The notes under the pieces: generated by a model | The model's database searches: none | What the model saw: the letters and a program-made list of their open reading frames with translations, nothing else | What the model was told of the DNA's origin: nothing | Program-made: the position numbers and the translations under genes | In this document: in pieces, positions 9,074 to 18,364 of the stretch | How positions within the stretch are numbered: the stretch's first letter is position 1 | Layout of the letters: each line of letters opens with the position of its first letter | Assembly: GCA_022478985.1 (NCBI GenBank) | Contig: JAKSZP010012266.1 | Location: forward strand, 1-64,000 | DNA from: Massospora cicadina | Lineage: Eukaryota > Entomophthoromycota > Entomophthoromycetes > Entomophthorales > Entomophthoraceae | DNA: 64,000 bases | Reading direction: 5' to 3'

Positions 9074-11094
9074 CTACTGGAAGAGCGACTTCACTCCTTT
9101 CAGAGTTGGCGCATCTGTGGCAGAATTAAGTTGGTCTGATGAATCTTGATCCAGCATTTGACAGGCATAGGGCTTCAGTTGTTCAAGGGACTCTTCTTCC
9201 ATCGCTGCCTTAGCTTGAGCTCGGGTTACTACATTTACTCCTCCAACCAGCTGCTGGTATAAAATTCCGTCATCGTACTGAGGAACTTTTGCAGGGTATA
9301 CTGCTATTGATTCAGGAAGTTTTGAGGGGGTATCATGGAGGTAGAGGGTCCCATCTCTACTCCGCTCCATCTTTTCCCTGGTAGTATTGTTCTTGTTGTA
9401 CATAATTCACATGGCGATTATGGCAGAATTTTGCCAAATGACCAGGGCGACCACATTTGTAGCAGTTAACCCCCTAAGAACCACATCCTGGAATAAAATA
9501 AGCGGGTCCAGACCGGAAAGGTTGAGTCATTCTGTATACCCAGTCCCAGGTCAGTAAGATGATTGTTGACGATCAGCATAATTGGGTCCAGGTTGATAAA
9601 TAGGTTGCTGGCGGTTGTCCTGGCCAGCCCATTGACAATGATCAAACTGTTGATTATAATTCAGCTGAGGACGAGGCTCAGAGTTATAGTAAGGCCAAGG
9701 ATTACTAAATGGAGCTGGAGGCAGACCATAGTATTCTCCGGAATAAGAGGGTGCCATGGCAGCGGTAGTCTTTTTTTATCTATTTTATTTGAGGTGGGCT
9801 GACCTGCGGATGATACCACACCAATTAAGGGAAATCAAATGAATGGAAAGGAGGATAAAATCCAGAAAACCTCCATGCGCGGCGTATGATAGGCCAGTAA
9901 CTCCATGGACCGCCTTTGCTATTCGCTATCTCAGTTTGGGGCATTGGTGTGCAATGCCAACACAGTCATAATTGTCCCCTACCCAAAGTTCCAGTAATGA
10001 AATCAAACTCAGAAAGGCAGCAGCAGTGGTAGTCTTACAATCCAAATTTGGCAGCGAAAAGTTAGGAAATACCCGACGTAAAAACTGTACAATCTTAAGA
10101 AAAGGTACATCATCATCCAGAAGCGGCAAAATAACATTAGAAAGTTCCAATATGACTTCACCGCGGCGGACATGGCAATGCACACGTTGGCTTCTGCTTT
10201 GTACTCAGCTCCAATCAGTACATGGGCTTCTGTTGTGAATCAATCAGAGAACTCTATGAGAGTCTTGTTTTGACGGAATCCAATTGTTAGGAATTCTGCT
10301 TTCCGCTGTGACATTTTTGAGTTTCCCCCAAACAAGTGGAGTATGGTGTCCTTTACATCCTTATAGGTGACAGAACTACTTGAGAGGTAACAGGTGACCT
10401 GGTCAGCGCTTCCTACATCCAGGGTAGATATTAACAACTTAGCCTTCCATTTATTGGAGGCTTCTTCCGCTGCAAACTCAAATCATTTGAAGAACCCATG
10501 GATGTTTCCATTGTGGTCAAATGGGGGTATCTTTTTGATACTAATTTCCTCCTCTCGTTCGCGGGTTTTGGGTCCATACTGAGAAATGGAATGAGACCCA
10601 AAAGTGGATTCTTGATGAGGAGTGGGATTAGAAGAAGTTGGGATATTTGTCGCCTCAGGGGTAGCATGACCTTCAGTCATAGGTGGTACCACCATTACTT
10701 GAGGTAAGTGTTGTTCTGACTCATATGAATATCTGGTGCTATCATCATGGGTGTAGTAGCTTTGACCAGCGCTGTTTTCTCCTTCATATGATGCTTCTTC
10801 TTGATAGTCATCATCCTCCCAACGAAATGACTGAGAAGGAGTAGATAATCTTTGTTCTGCATATTGCAACTGCTGGATGGTATCATTCAGTCATTCGGTA
10901 AGTTCTCTGTTTTGTAGTCCCAAGATTCACATTTGACTAAACGTACTATCAAGTTGGTGCATGACCGCGTTGCATTCTTGAAGGAGTTCATCTTGGTTTT
11001 TGAGTACCGCGTCCAAGGTGACTTTAAGTTCCTCATATCCAGCTGATGCGGTGTTTCGGGAAGACTCCCCAATGACACAGCTTGGGTAAGGCAT
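9074..11094 (-). pseudogene. gag of element B with an inserted fragment
   Basis: The likely start is the Met at 11094, soon after the PBS (MPYPSCVIGESSRN...). Open pieces follow at 10927-11094, 10483-10869, 10240-10437, 9551-9757 and 9074-9403. A CCHC knuckle CYKCGRPGHLAKFC is readable at about 9421-9470. Gag forms the particle and binds RNA. Compared with element A, about 400 bp (9766-10165) are extra and look like an inserted retroposon piece. Confidence 0.75.
9766..10165 (-). mobile_element. Probable truncated retroposon inserted in gag of B
   Basis: This stretch is absent from the gag of A at the matching place (about 3760-3790). Its left end on the plus strand, TTTTATTTGAGGTGGGCTGACC, is close to the 3' terminus of ORF1-only element M1 (22398-22430) read in the same direction. 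That fits a 5'-truncated minus-strand copy. An 86-codon frame (9926-10183) is distantly like the C-terminal part of those elements. The duplication is unclear: CATGGCA occurs on both sides, near 9754 and 10169. Confidence 0.45.
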
Positions 11095-11141
11095 GGCTGG
11101 TGACTGGAGTTCTGGAGTTTTAGGTGGTTGATCAATGGGCC

Positions 11142-11159
11142 CCCTGTAGTGAGCACCAC
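11142..11159 (-). other. Primer binding site of element B
   Basis: One base inside the 5' LTR the minus strand reads TGGTGCTCACTACAGGGG. The same site occurs next to the LTR in C, E and G with one or two changes, so all these elements appear to use the same primer tRNA. The tRNA was not identified. Confidence 0.75.
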
Positions 11160-11732
11160 TGTTGTAATTTTGAACAGTATCACTAGGATCCATCGGGTTA
11201 TTCACACAGGTTAAACCCACTGAGCAATGGACGTATGATATGGGGATTGTCAGTCCTTCAGACACACTTGAAAAAAATACTTAAAATAGGAGCAATTACC
11301 CCAACCAAATATAGTATTTATTTTTTAAATTACATCTACCTTTTGCTGTTCTGTTTCTTCTTTGCTATCAACAACCTACTTCCTCTCAATCGCCCATTTC
11401 ACTTATATATGTCAGCTTCAGGCAATACCGTTTCTCATTGCTTGGGTTATTCTGTTCCGCTGATTCTCCTCAAATTTGACTTGTTATTCTTAATTCTCTG
11501 TCACCCTATTTGTAGGCGATTTACTTTGTATTTGTCAAATGTCAACATCACCTTATCACCTTTTTGCCTTATATAGAGGCGATCCAAAAAACTCATTACA
11601 TCCAATAAAGACCTGTTATATCCCAATATCGCCGCATCTCAAGGCACTCTAATATTTGCAACTGATACTATGTTCAGCGGATCCTGCCCAGCTATCCCAC
11701 AATTATCGTCCAGTCATATCAAAATCATGACA
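11160..11732 (-). repeat. 5' LTR of element B
   Basis: 573 bp, plus-strand ends TGTTGTAATT and ATCATGACA, followed by the right target duplication GTCAT at 11733-11737. It is clearly similar to the 3' LTR at 4887-5452 but carries many differences, so the insertion is not recent. Confidence 0.9.
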
Positions 11733-11737
11733 GTCAT

Positions 11738-12624
11738 GTTTACATGACTTCATTAATGGAACCAACTGCCAAGACAACTCTGGACGTCAGGAGTCCAAAA
11801 AGGTCAGGCTGATGGACCTCTTTAACTTAAAGCACACCTTGGACCAACGCTGGGTGCAGTCCAGATATGCCCAGGTTGGTCCAGGTGAAGTGCGTGATGC
11901 CCAGCCCTGTGTTACAACAGTGGAATTAAAACAAACTAGTTATCTTCTTAACAATAATGGTTTGGTTCAGTTGCTTGAATAACGGGGGTTTGAAACCCAT
12001 TCAATTTTAACATTTCCAAATTTGGATGGCTCAGCTTGCAATCAATCACTTGAGTTTATTCAATCTTAAGCTACAGTACATTGGCTGATGGTGGGGTGCG
12101 CCAATTAGTTCTTTTAGTCTTGGGACCATTTTCCCCAATTGATGAATCACCTTCTCTTGTTTAAAGTTGGTTCTTAAGACTAACTTTCCTTGTTGATCAT
12201 CTTCCTTATTAAATTATATTCCGTTAGTTTACGTTTTTAATATGTTAACTTGGGTGAACCTGTTCATGGACCTCTTCAGGGAGGTCTCCAACAACGTCAG
12301 CCGATTTATTCAACCAGCTTAACTACCACATCTGGTGCACTGCTGGGTCACCCTGTCCCCCTCCATACCAAGGCACCCAAGCACTCCAAACCAGATCTCC
12401 ACTTGGATATGGACTCCCCTTTGGGGTCCACCCAAGTCATGTTGTTTGTCTGATATCTAGTAATATATACCGCGTTGTACACCCTTGCCCTTTGTTACTT
12501 TAGCTCCAACACCCTCTGTGGGGCTATGCTTACCCTAATACTGATGACTAGTTCCATGGCGGTGTGGCTGTGCTACGCACACCACCCCGCATGGAATGAG
12601 ATAGTTATAGACACTCTCCTTACA
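11738..12624 (+). repeat. Solo LTR D2, main part
   Basis: Continues the TGTCAT at 4881-4886 after element B and ends CTCCTTACA, like D1. The total is about 893 bp against 859 for D1. It lies inside element H pol: H sequence stops at 4880 and resumes at 12625. No clear 5-bp duplication remains (GATAA on the left, GCGCT on the right). It holds decayed versions of both D1 reading frames; the second (about 12475-12620) is open and matches D1 in a hydrophobic stretch. Confidence 0.65.
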
Positions 12625-14061
12625 GCGCTGAAGACTGCTCTTTGTACAAACTTAGTTTTAATATTCCACGTTTTGATTGACCCTTTTTACTATTCATGGA
12701 TGCCAGTGATGTTGTCATTGGGGCCATCCTAGCTGAGCACAATAAAAATCATGTCGATCATCCAGTAGCTTATTTCAGCAATACCCTGAGCAAGGCTGAG
12801 TAGAACTATAGAATTACTGAGTTAAGTGCCTGGGTATTTTGCTTTTGGTCAATCACTTCTGGCCCTACCTCTATGGCACCTATTTCACCATCTTCACTGA
12901 CCATTCCTTACTCTTATGCTGCAGCAGATGAGAGATACGGATGACCAGTTAGCAAAATGGGCCTTAGGCTGCAGAACTATGATTTCACTATAGTTATCGC
13001 GCAGGAGAAATTCACCAGAATGCTGATGGTCACTCTAGGACTCTGGTACTGGCTTCTTTGGCCCCTTAGAAAGACTGACTGTGAACTAATTAGCTGGCTC
13101 AAACAATGGGAGTTGGAGGCTCCTGGGATCCAAGTCTGGCTCCAAGAAATTGCCTGAGACACTCGGATTATATATTGAATGTTATATAAGAAAGTCAGTA
13201 AGAAATGGCTCCATTATATCTGCCCATCTTCTCAAACTGATGTTATCCTAAAAGGGCATATGGCTGTGGGACTGGGCAGTAAAGAAGACCCATGAATGGC
13301 TAAAGAAACGATGCTATTGGGATTTAATGGTTGAGACCATCAATGAAGATCTAGAGGCTTGTATGACTTGCTGATCCCAAGATTGGGCCAGCCCCCAATA
13401 TCAGCACTCAGTCATGGCCCCATCAGGTCCCTTTAATATTGTTATCATCGATGTAGTGGGACCTCTAGCCCCAGGTTTCATGGCCACAAGTGTATCCTTT
13501 TAGCCATAGACTATTTTACCAAATAGGTCAAAGCAATTTCTGTCCCCACTGCCACTGAAAAAGCCATGTCACTATTCTTTATTCAATCCATTTTCACCAT
13601 CATGGATGCTCACAATCTTTGCTTTCAGCCATAGGGCTAAATTTCGCCTCATAGGTAGTCCAAGAACTAACTTCACTTTTTGGAACTAACCAGAGTTTCA
13701 ACTCCCTTTACAAACCATCAACCTATGGGTGGTGGAACGTGCTAACTGAACCTTTATCTCTATTCTACAGAAAATGGCCGCCTCTGACCCTACTCGCCAG
13801 AACCATTATCTACCCAGAGCCTTACTTGCTTTGTATAAGCTAACATCAAATTTATCGTGATGTCCCCCTTTGAGCTCTATGTGGACGTGATCCTCAATTA
13901 CCATGTAGCGTTCAGACTCTACTTGATACATCCATGCCTGAGAACTCCAGTTTAACCATGAGGGCCTTAGCCAATGAAAATGTCCAGTTTCAAGCCCTAG
14001 CCACACAAGGCATTGTCACCACCACAGAAAGGGAGACAACCCAATTTAATGTTAGCCAATC
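12625..14061 (+). pseudogene. Element H: RNase H and integrase remnant
   Basis: Plus-strand Ty3/gypsy pol, heavily decayed. RNase H appears at 12640-13000 (ALKTAL, PVAYFS, TLSKAE, LAKWAL, all parallel to E at 34690-35050). Integrase follows at 13200-13960 with a readable LAIDYFTK block (about 13500-13520) and a MAASDPTRQNH-like segment. It is the host into which A, D2 and C inserted, and it continues after C at 18147. Confidence 0.75.
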
Positions 14062-14066
14062 CTCCT

Positions 14067-14938
14067 TGTGGGATCCACCAATGGATGCCACAAATTTTTG
14101 CTCAGGGTGAGAATCTTACTTTTTAATAAAAGTATATAATAACGCTTTGTTAAAGTTTTTTATGCTTTTTATTGTTTTAAGCTGGGCGAAACCAAGGAAG
14201 GTCCTTTTCTTGATACTAGTTTTTCCTATATAAACTAGTTCAGATTTTGAGACCATGTGTATTTGAGGCAAAAGAATGTAAAGCTGAGTCATCTAAATTA
14301 GGAAATATAGGCTTTTGGCCTATCAGATCAAAGAGAAATATTTTGAGGCAAAACCGACCTGTGTGGTAATGATTTGATGAATTGTATCCAATCACCAGTG
14401 AGTAAAATCTTTTCACCTCAGCGGTGGTCAGACTCATGTGGTAATGATTAGTTAATTTTTACCCTATCATTGTCAAGTAAAATCTTTGCACCTCATCGGT
14501 GGTCAGACTCAGGTGGTAATGATTGGTTAAATTGCATCCTATCATCATCGAGTAAAAGCTTCTCACCTTGGGAGGGTTCAGATCTGGGTGGTAATGATTT
14601 GTTAATTCGCACCCAATCATTGATGGGTAAAATCTTCTCACATTGCGGAAGTTCAGATCTGTGCAATATTGAGTACCTCAAATTTAGCTGAGAAGTCGGA
14701 GTAATCCTATTATTAGTATTTACCTTCTTAAGCTTTTTTGTGATAAACCGTATTTTTCTGATATTTAGGATTTCACTGAGAATCCGCCAAGGTCTTTTCG
14801 CCATTGGTACTCATATCATTAATAACCACAATATTATATGGGGATTGGGCAGGAGATGGGCCAATCATGGTAGCAGATTTGGGAGCACTAATACCTCCAA
14901 CATTCTTTTTCTTAAGCTGAGAAGGAGAATGTCTGACA
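14067..14938 (-). repeat. 3' LTR of element C
   Basis: Plus-strand ends TGTGGGATCC and GTCTGACA. It aligns base for base with the right LTR and contains four 75-bp tandem units. Just inside (14939-14953) the minus strand reads GAGGGGGGCAA, a good polypurine tract. Confidence 0.92.
14363..14662 (-). repeat. Tandem repeat in 3' LTR of C, 4 x 75 bp
   Basis: GTGGTAATGATT recurs at 14363, 14438, 14513 and 14588, a period of exactly 75 bp, with the sequence between also repeated imperfectly. The right LTR has the same array. Repeats in this part of an LTR often act as enhancers, but that is inference here. Confidence 0.85.
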
Positions 14939-14973
14939 TTGCCCCCCTCAAGAATGTTGGGAGGGGTGTAGGG

Positions 14974-15255
14974 TCATAAGAAGCGGCCATGTACCCAGAT
15001 TATGATAATTTTTGTAGCCAAAGGCTTTATAAAATACTCATTTCCTTTCTTATACAGGATGGTAAATGGCCCCTCCCAGTTTGATCCAAGTTTGCCGCTT
15101 TGGGGAGTTGTGCGATTGTGGTAATATAAAACCCTATCCAACACTTGGTAAGAGGGTAGAGGAGCTTGGAGCTCATTGACAGCTTTGCCTTTTTTAGTCA
15201 CTGTTTTTGCTTGGCTAGACTTTCCAGCATTTAATTCTTCATCCTCAGTGTACAA
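14974..15255 (-). pseudogene. Integrase C-terminal tail left after deletion in element C
   Basis: 94 residues, with LPSYQVLDRVLYYHN and GKLGSNWEGPFTILYKKG. These parallel LPEYQIKDYVMYYHS and EKLGTNWSGPYRV of E (36140-36250). It is the small barrel domain after the integrase core. The rest of pol is missing between 15255 and 15431, so the deletion joined the end of protease to the end of integrase. Confidence 0.75.
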
Positions 15256-15430
15256 AGGTTTAGACTGAGGTCCGCGAGAGTAGCATCTTTGGAAGAATGA
15301 TTCTCTTGAGTCTTAGAACAAGAAACGGCTGCCTCCACAGGCTTAAAGGTAGACTTCTCTTTTTTGGCTCTATTTTGGGAGCCTGAACTTCTCCTTCAAA
15401 GTCAGCCTCACTTAAGAGATTGGAGGGGTT

Positions 15431-15979
15431 TTAGGATGTTACTTTCGTGTCAACCACTCGTTGTTCACCTGGCTTAATTGCCACCTCATCTGCCACAAAA
15501 TTTGGAATACCATTGCTAGCCTCCACTGAATCGTGAAATTCCTTAGTGTTGCACCCAGAGGTGACATAATGTAAAGGCAAAGCGGAAGAGGGGTATTCAT
15601 CTAGGCAGGTGTAGTTATTCTTGATGAGTTCTTTGTTGAATATAACTAATGGAATTTCATAGTCTATTAAAGATAGGGACTCTTGTTTCATGTTGATGAT
15701 GCCTTCATACTTGATCATAAACTGAGTACCTATAAGCATTTCATAATCATTATTATCCAAAGCCACTGTGGGGGCCAATAGAATAAGCTTCCCAATATGA
15801 ATGGGAAGGGACGAGTAAGCACCCAGCGCGTGGGTGTTGTTTGGACCAGCGGTTCCAAAGTCTTGATTGTACTCCAAGTCAGGTGCAAGTTTGATCTTTT
15901 TCATCAACTTGGAGGAGATAACGTTCACCGGGGAGCCTGTATCTAAGATAGCCATCACCCAAACTTTTTGGATAACCAC
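15431..15979 (-). CDS. Aspartic protease of element C
   Basis: 183 open codons. Catalytic site AILDTGSPVNVISSK lies near residues 10-24. The flap region follows (GTAGPNNTHALGAYSSLP), then ILLAPTVAL and YEMLIGTQFMIKYEG, matching protease of B and E. It would cleave Gag in the particle. It lies downstream of gag on the same strand and would be translated as part of a Gag-Pro product, so the listed start is just the first Met in the frame. It keeps all expected active-site residues. Confidence 0.8.
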   Translation of the reverse strand: MVIQKVWVMAILDTGSPVNVISSKLMKKIKLAPDLEYNQDFGTAGPNNTHALGAYSSLPIHIGKLILLAPTVALDNNDYEMLIGTQFMIKYEGIINMKQESLSLIDYEIPLVIFNKELIKNNYTCLDEYPSSALPLHYVTSGCNTKEFHDSVEASNGIPNFVADEVAIKPGEQRVVDTKVTS

Positions 15980-16239
15980 TTTGACCTTCGTAAGTACCCC
16001 CCCCAGAAGTGGGTGATAGCGCTAAGACCTCCTTAAGATGAAAAGATGAGGTTAATTTGCACGCGGTCTTGGGGTAATTTTACTGGATGGGCTGCATGGT
16101 ATGGCCATGCTGGAGAGGGCGAATAAAGCGAGACAACACCTCATCTGCATCGCTGGCAGTATTAATAACAATTGGCTCCCTTAGAACTTGCTAAGATACA
16201 TCTCTTTGGGTATGGAGGCTTCATCTACTCCTCCAGCGT

Positions 16240-16488
16240 TTAGGTGATCAGGGACCTCCACTTCCGCGGAAGCTCCCAACAAGTAGTACTCAACATCATC
16301 GTAACCCCCTCAGAGTCAACCTCAGGGGTATTTTCAACCATGGGCAAGGTTACGATTGAAGTGGGGGAGACAGTCACGAGAGGTGGGGTAATTTGCTTTG
16401 CTTTAACCGGCATTTTTTCAACCCCAGTAGTTCTGGAGGATACACCCTTAAGGCGCGCACCTATTGACCGAGCTGAAGGAGAAACCAC
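16240..16488 (-). pseudogene. Gag C-terminal linker of element C, after one TGA
   Basis: Same frame as the gag at 16507-17211, separated by a single TGA at about 16504-16506. It is Ser/Thr/Val-rich, with no zinc knuckle visible, unlike A, B and E. If the TGA came from CGA, the original Gag would have run through. Function beyond a linker is unknown. Confidence 0.55.
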
Positions 16489-16506
16489 ACTAGGGATCTC
16501 CGCTTT

Positions 16507-17211
16507 TCATGAATGAGGAATGTCTGTTTTAAGTCGCACCAAAGAAGCAGGTTTTGTGGGGAGAATAGGCACAGGTGGCCTCACTTCCAATGGTTCACTA
16601 GGCCGCAGCTCACCTGGAAGAATATGGGTGATGTCTAACAAAGCCTCTTTTATATTACGGAAAGTTGTGAAGTAGCATTTCGCTGATATGATATGCCTGG
16701 AGAGAGAGGGTTGTGAAGCTAACCCTGTTAATATGGTGGCGATAGCATCATCCAGGGTAAGCAGGTTAGATGTAGCCAACCTTTGAGCAGTGAGATAGAA
16801 CCGCTCAGCAAAACTAAAGAGGGTTTCACTCTCATACATGGTGAGGCGCATAAAAGCCTGTTTTTCCCTGTGTAAGCTCTGCTTGGATCTGAATTCAGCC
16901 AAGAGAGCCTTCTTAACATCTGGCCAGATGTGCTGAGGATCTAGGTGAGGAACGATCAGCTCTTGGGCTTTGCAGCTTAAACAGGGAAGAATGTACTGAA
17001 CTTTCTGTTTGTCAGTGGTGCCATCCATCGCAGCTTCATAAACGTACAAAAAGGAAGCAATGCTCCCTTCACCTGGGGTGTATCTGTCTTTTATAGGTAA
17101 TTTAAATGGCCGTTGCTCTAGCTTTTTGAGACGGGAGAAAGAGCTGGCTAGTTGCTTCTCGAGAGAAACTGATTGTAATTCAGGAGAGCTGCTCACATTG
17201 ACAGCTTCCAT
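16507..17211 (-). CDS. Gag protein of element C
   Basis: 234 residues from the Met at 17211, about 45 bp after the PBS, so this start is convincing. It has a coiled-coil-like start (KQLASSFSRLKKLEQ) followed by a capsid-like helical domain. The motifs FLYVYEAAMDG, WPDVKKALLAEFRSKQSLH and LTLDDAIATILTGL match the gag of E (FGSEQTLSSQKQAF, LNLDDAITAVLSAF). Gag forms the particle that packages element RNA. It is the longest uninterrupted LTR-element gag here and ends at a TGA after HS. The zinc knuckle is not seen. Confidence 0.85.
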   Translation of the reverse strand: MEAVNVSSSPELQSVSLEKQLASSFSRLKKLEQRPFKLPIKDRYTPGEGSIASFLYVYEAAMDGTTDKQKVQYILPCLSCKAQELIVPHLDPQHIWPDVKKALLAEFRSKQSLHREKQAFMRLTMYESETLFSFAERFYLTAQRLATSNLLTLDDAIATILTGLASQPSLSRHIISAKCYFTTFRNIKEALLDITHILPGELRPSEPLEVRPPVPILPTKPASLVRLKTDIPHS

Positions 17212-17252
17212 TGCCTTGATACTTTAATACTTATGAAGAATTCAGGGTGAAC

Positions 17253-17270
17253 CCCTGTAGTAAGCACCAG
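17253..17270 (-). other. Primer binding site of element C
   Basis: The minus strand reads TGGTGCTTACTACAGGGG a few bases inside the 5' LTR. It differs by one base from the site of B. Confidence 0.75.
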
Positions 17271-17272
17271 TT

Positions 17273-18141
17273 TGTGGGATCCACCGATGGATGCCACAAA
17301 TATTTTCTCAGAGTGAGAATCTTACTTTTTAATAAAAGTGTATAATAATTCTTTGTTAAAGTTTTTTATGCTTTTTATTGTTTTAAGCTGGGCAAAGCTA
17401 AGGAAGGTCCTTTTCTTGATACTAGCTTTTCCTATTTAAACTAGTTCAGATTTTGAGACCATGGGTATTCAAGGCAAAGGAATGTAAAGCTGAGTTATCT
17501 AAATTAGGAAATATAGGCTTTTGGCCTATCAGATCAAAGAGAAATATTTTGAGGCAATCTGACCCATGTGGTAATGATTTGATGAATTGTATCTAATCAC
17601 CAGCAAGTAATATCTTTTCACTCGGCGGTGGTCAAACTCATGTGGTAATGATTAGTTAATTTTTACCCTTTCATCATTGAGTAATTCTTTGCACCCTGGT
17701 GGTGGTCAGACTTGGGTGGTAATGATTGGTTAAATTGCACCCTATCATTGTCAAGTAAAATATTCTCACCTCAGGAGGGTTCAGATCTGGATGGTAATGA
17801 TTTGTTAATTCGCACCCAATCATTGATGGGTAAAATCTTCTCACATCGCAGAGGTTCAGATCCGTGCAATATTGAACACCTCAAATTTGGGTGAGAAGTT
17901 GGAGTAATCCTATTATTAGTATTTACCTTTTTAAGCTTTTTTATGATAAACCGTATTTTTCTGATAGTTAGGATTCCACTGAGAATCCGCCAAGGTCTTT
18001 TCGCCATTGGTACTCATATCATTAGTAATCACAATATTATTTGGGGATTGGGCAGGAGATGGGCCAATTATGGTAGCAGATTTGGGAGCACTAATACCTC
18101 CAACATTATTTTTCTTAAGTTAAGAAGGAGAATGTCTGACA
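17273..18141 (-). repeat. 5' LTR of element C
   Basis: Ends TGTGGGATCC and GTCTGACA; followed by CTCCT. Tandem units start at 17568, 17642, 17716 and 17791, so a 74-75 bp period, as in the other LTR. The close match of the two LTRs dates C after H. Confidence 0.92.
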
Positions 18142-18146
18142 CTCCT

Positions 18147-18364
18147 TACCAATTTTCAGTAAGGTGATATTATATCTTTCATCACCATTGACCTGGAGGT
18201 CAACAGAACAAGCTTGACGCTCTTTGATCAAGACCTTATAAGGTCATATATAAGGTGAACTTGGAGTACTTCAATGCCAATTTCATATAGGGACAGTGGT
18301 AAACCAGTTACATAGCTGATTCCTTCAGCCCTATACCCCCTTTGAAAGGATCTTTAGGGGGCGT
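18147..18364 (+). pseudogene. Element H: integrase C-terminal end and polypurine tract
   Basis: After C the H sequence resumes. With frameshifts allowed, pieces such as YYIFHHH, PGGQQNKLDAL and PYKVIYKV line up with E (YVMYYHSQPGGWTEKLG, GPYRV). TTTAGGGGGCG just before 18365 is a plausible polypurine tract. Confidence 0.6.

Larger units (their letters stand above)
4887..11732 (-). mobile_element. Ty3/gypsy LTR retrotransposon B, full length but decayed
   Basis: 6,846 bp with two LTRs (566 and 573 bp), a PBS, and gag, protease, RT, RNase H and integrase in that order on the minus strand. It is flanked by perfect 5-bp duplications GTCAT (4882-4886 and 11733-11737). It lies inside the LTR D2, six bases from that LTR's end. 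Every coding domain has stops or frameshifts and the RT active site is mutated, so it cannot move on its own. Confidence 0.93.
14067..18141 (-). mobile_element. LTR element C, internally deleted (gag and protease only)
   Basis: 4,075 bp with LTRs of 872 and 869 bp that differ at only a few percent of sites, so it is among the younger LTR insertions here. It is flanked by perfect CTCCT duplications (14062-14066, 18142-18146). The internal 2.3 kb has PBS, gag, linker, protease and the last part of integrase; RT, RNase H and the integrase core are missing. It is related to E in gag, protease and integrase tail. It inserted in the integrase of H. It would need enzymes from a complete relative to move. 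Confidence 0.93.

Noticed and set aside
12475..12732. Membrane protein gene at 12475-12732
   Set aside because: The first part is the second frame of LTR D2 and the end is RNase H of element H; the frame crosses an LTR border, so it is not a single gene. The LTR part is reported under family D instead.
14363..14662. Regular 75-bp repeats as a CRISPR array
   Set aside because: The whole 75-bp unit is repeated with no unique spacers, it occurs in both LTRs of one element, and the context is eukaryotic.
16244..16516. Plus-strand 91-codon frame inside element C
   Set aside because: Antisense to the gag linker of C, which continues from the convincing Gag frame on the minus strand.
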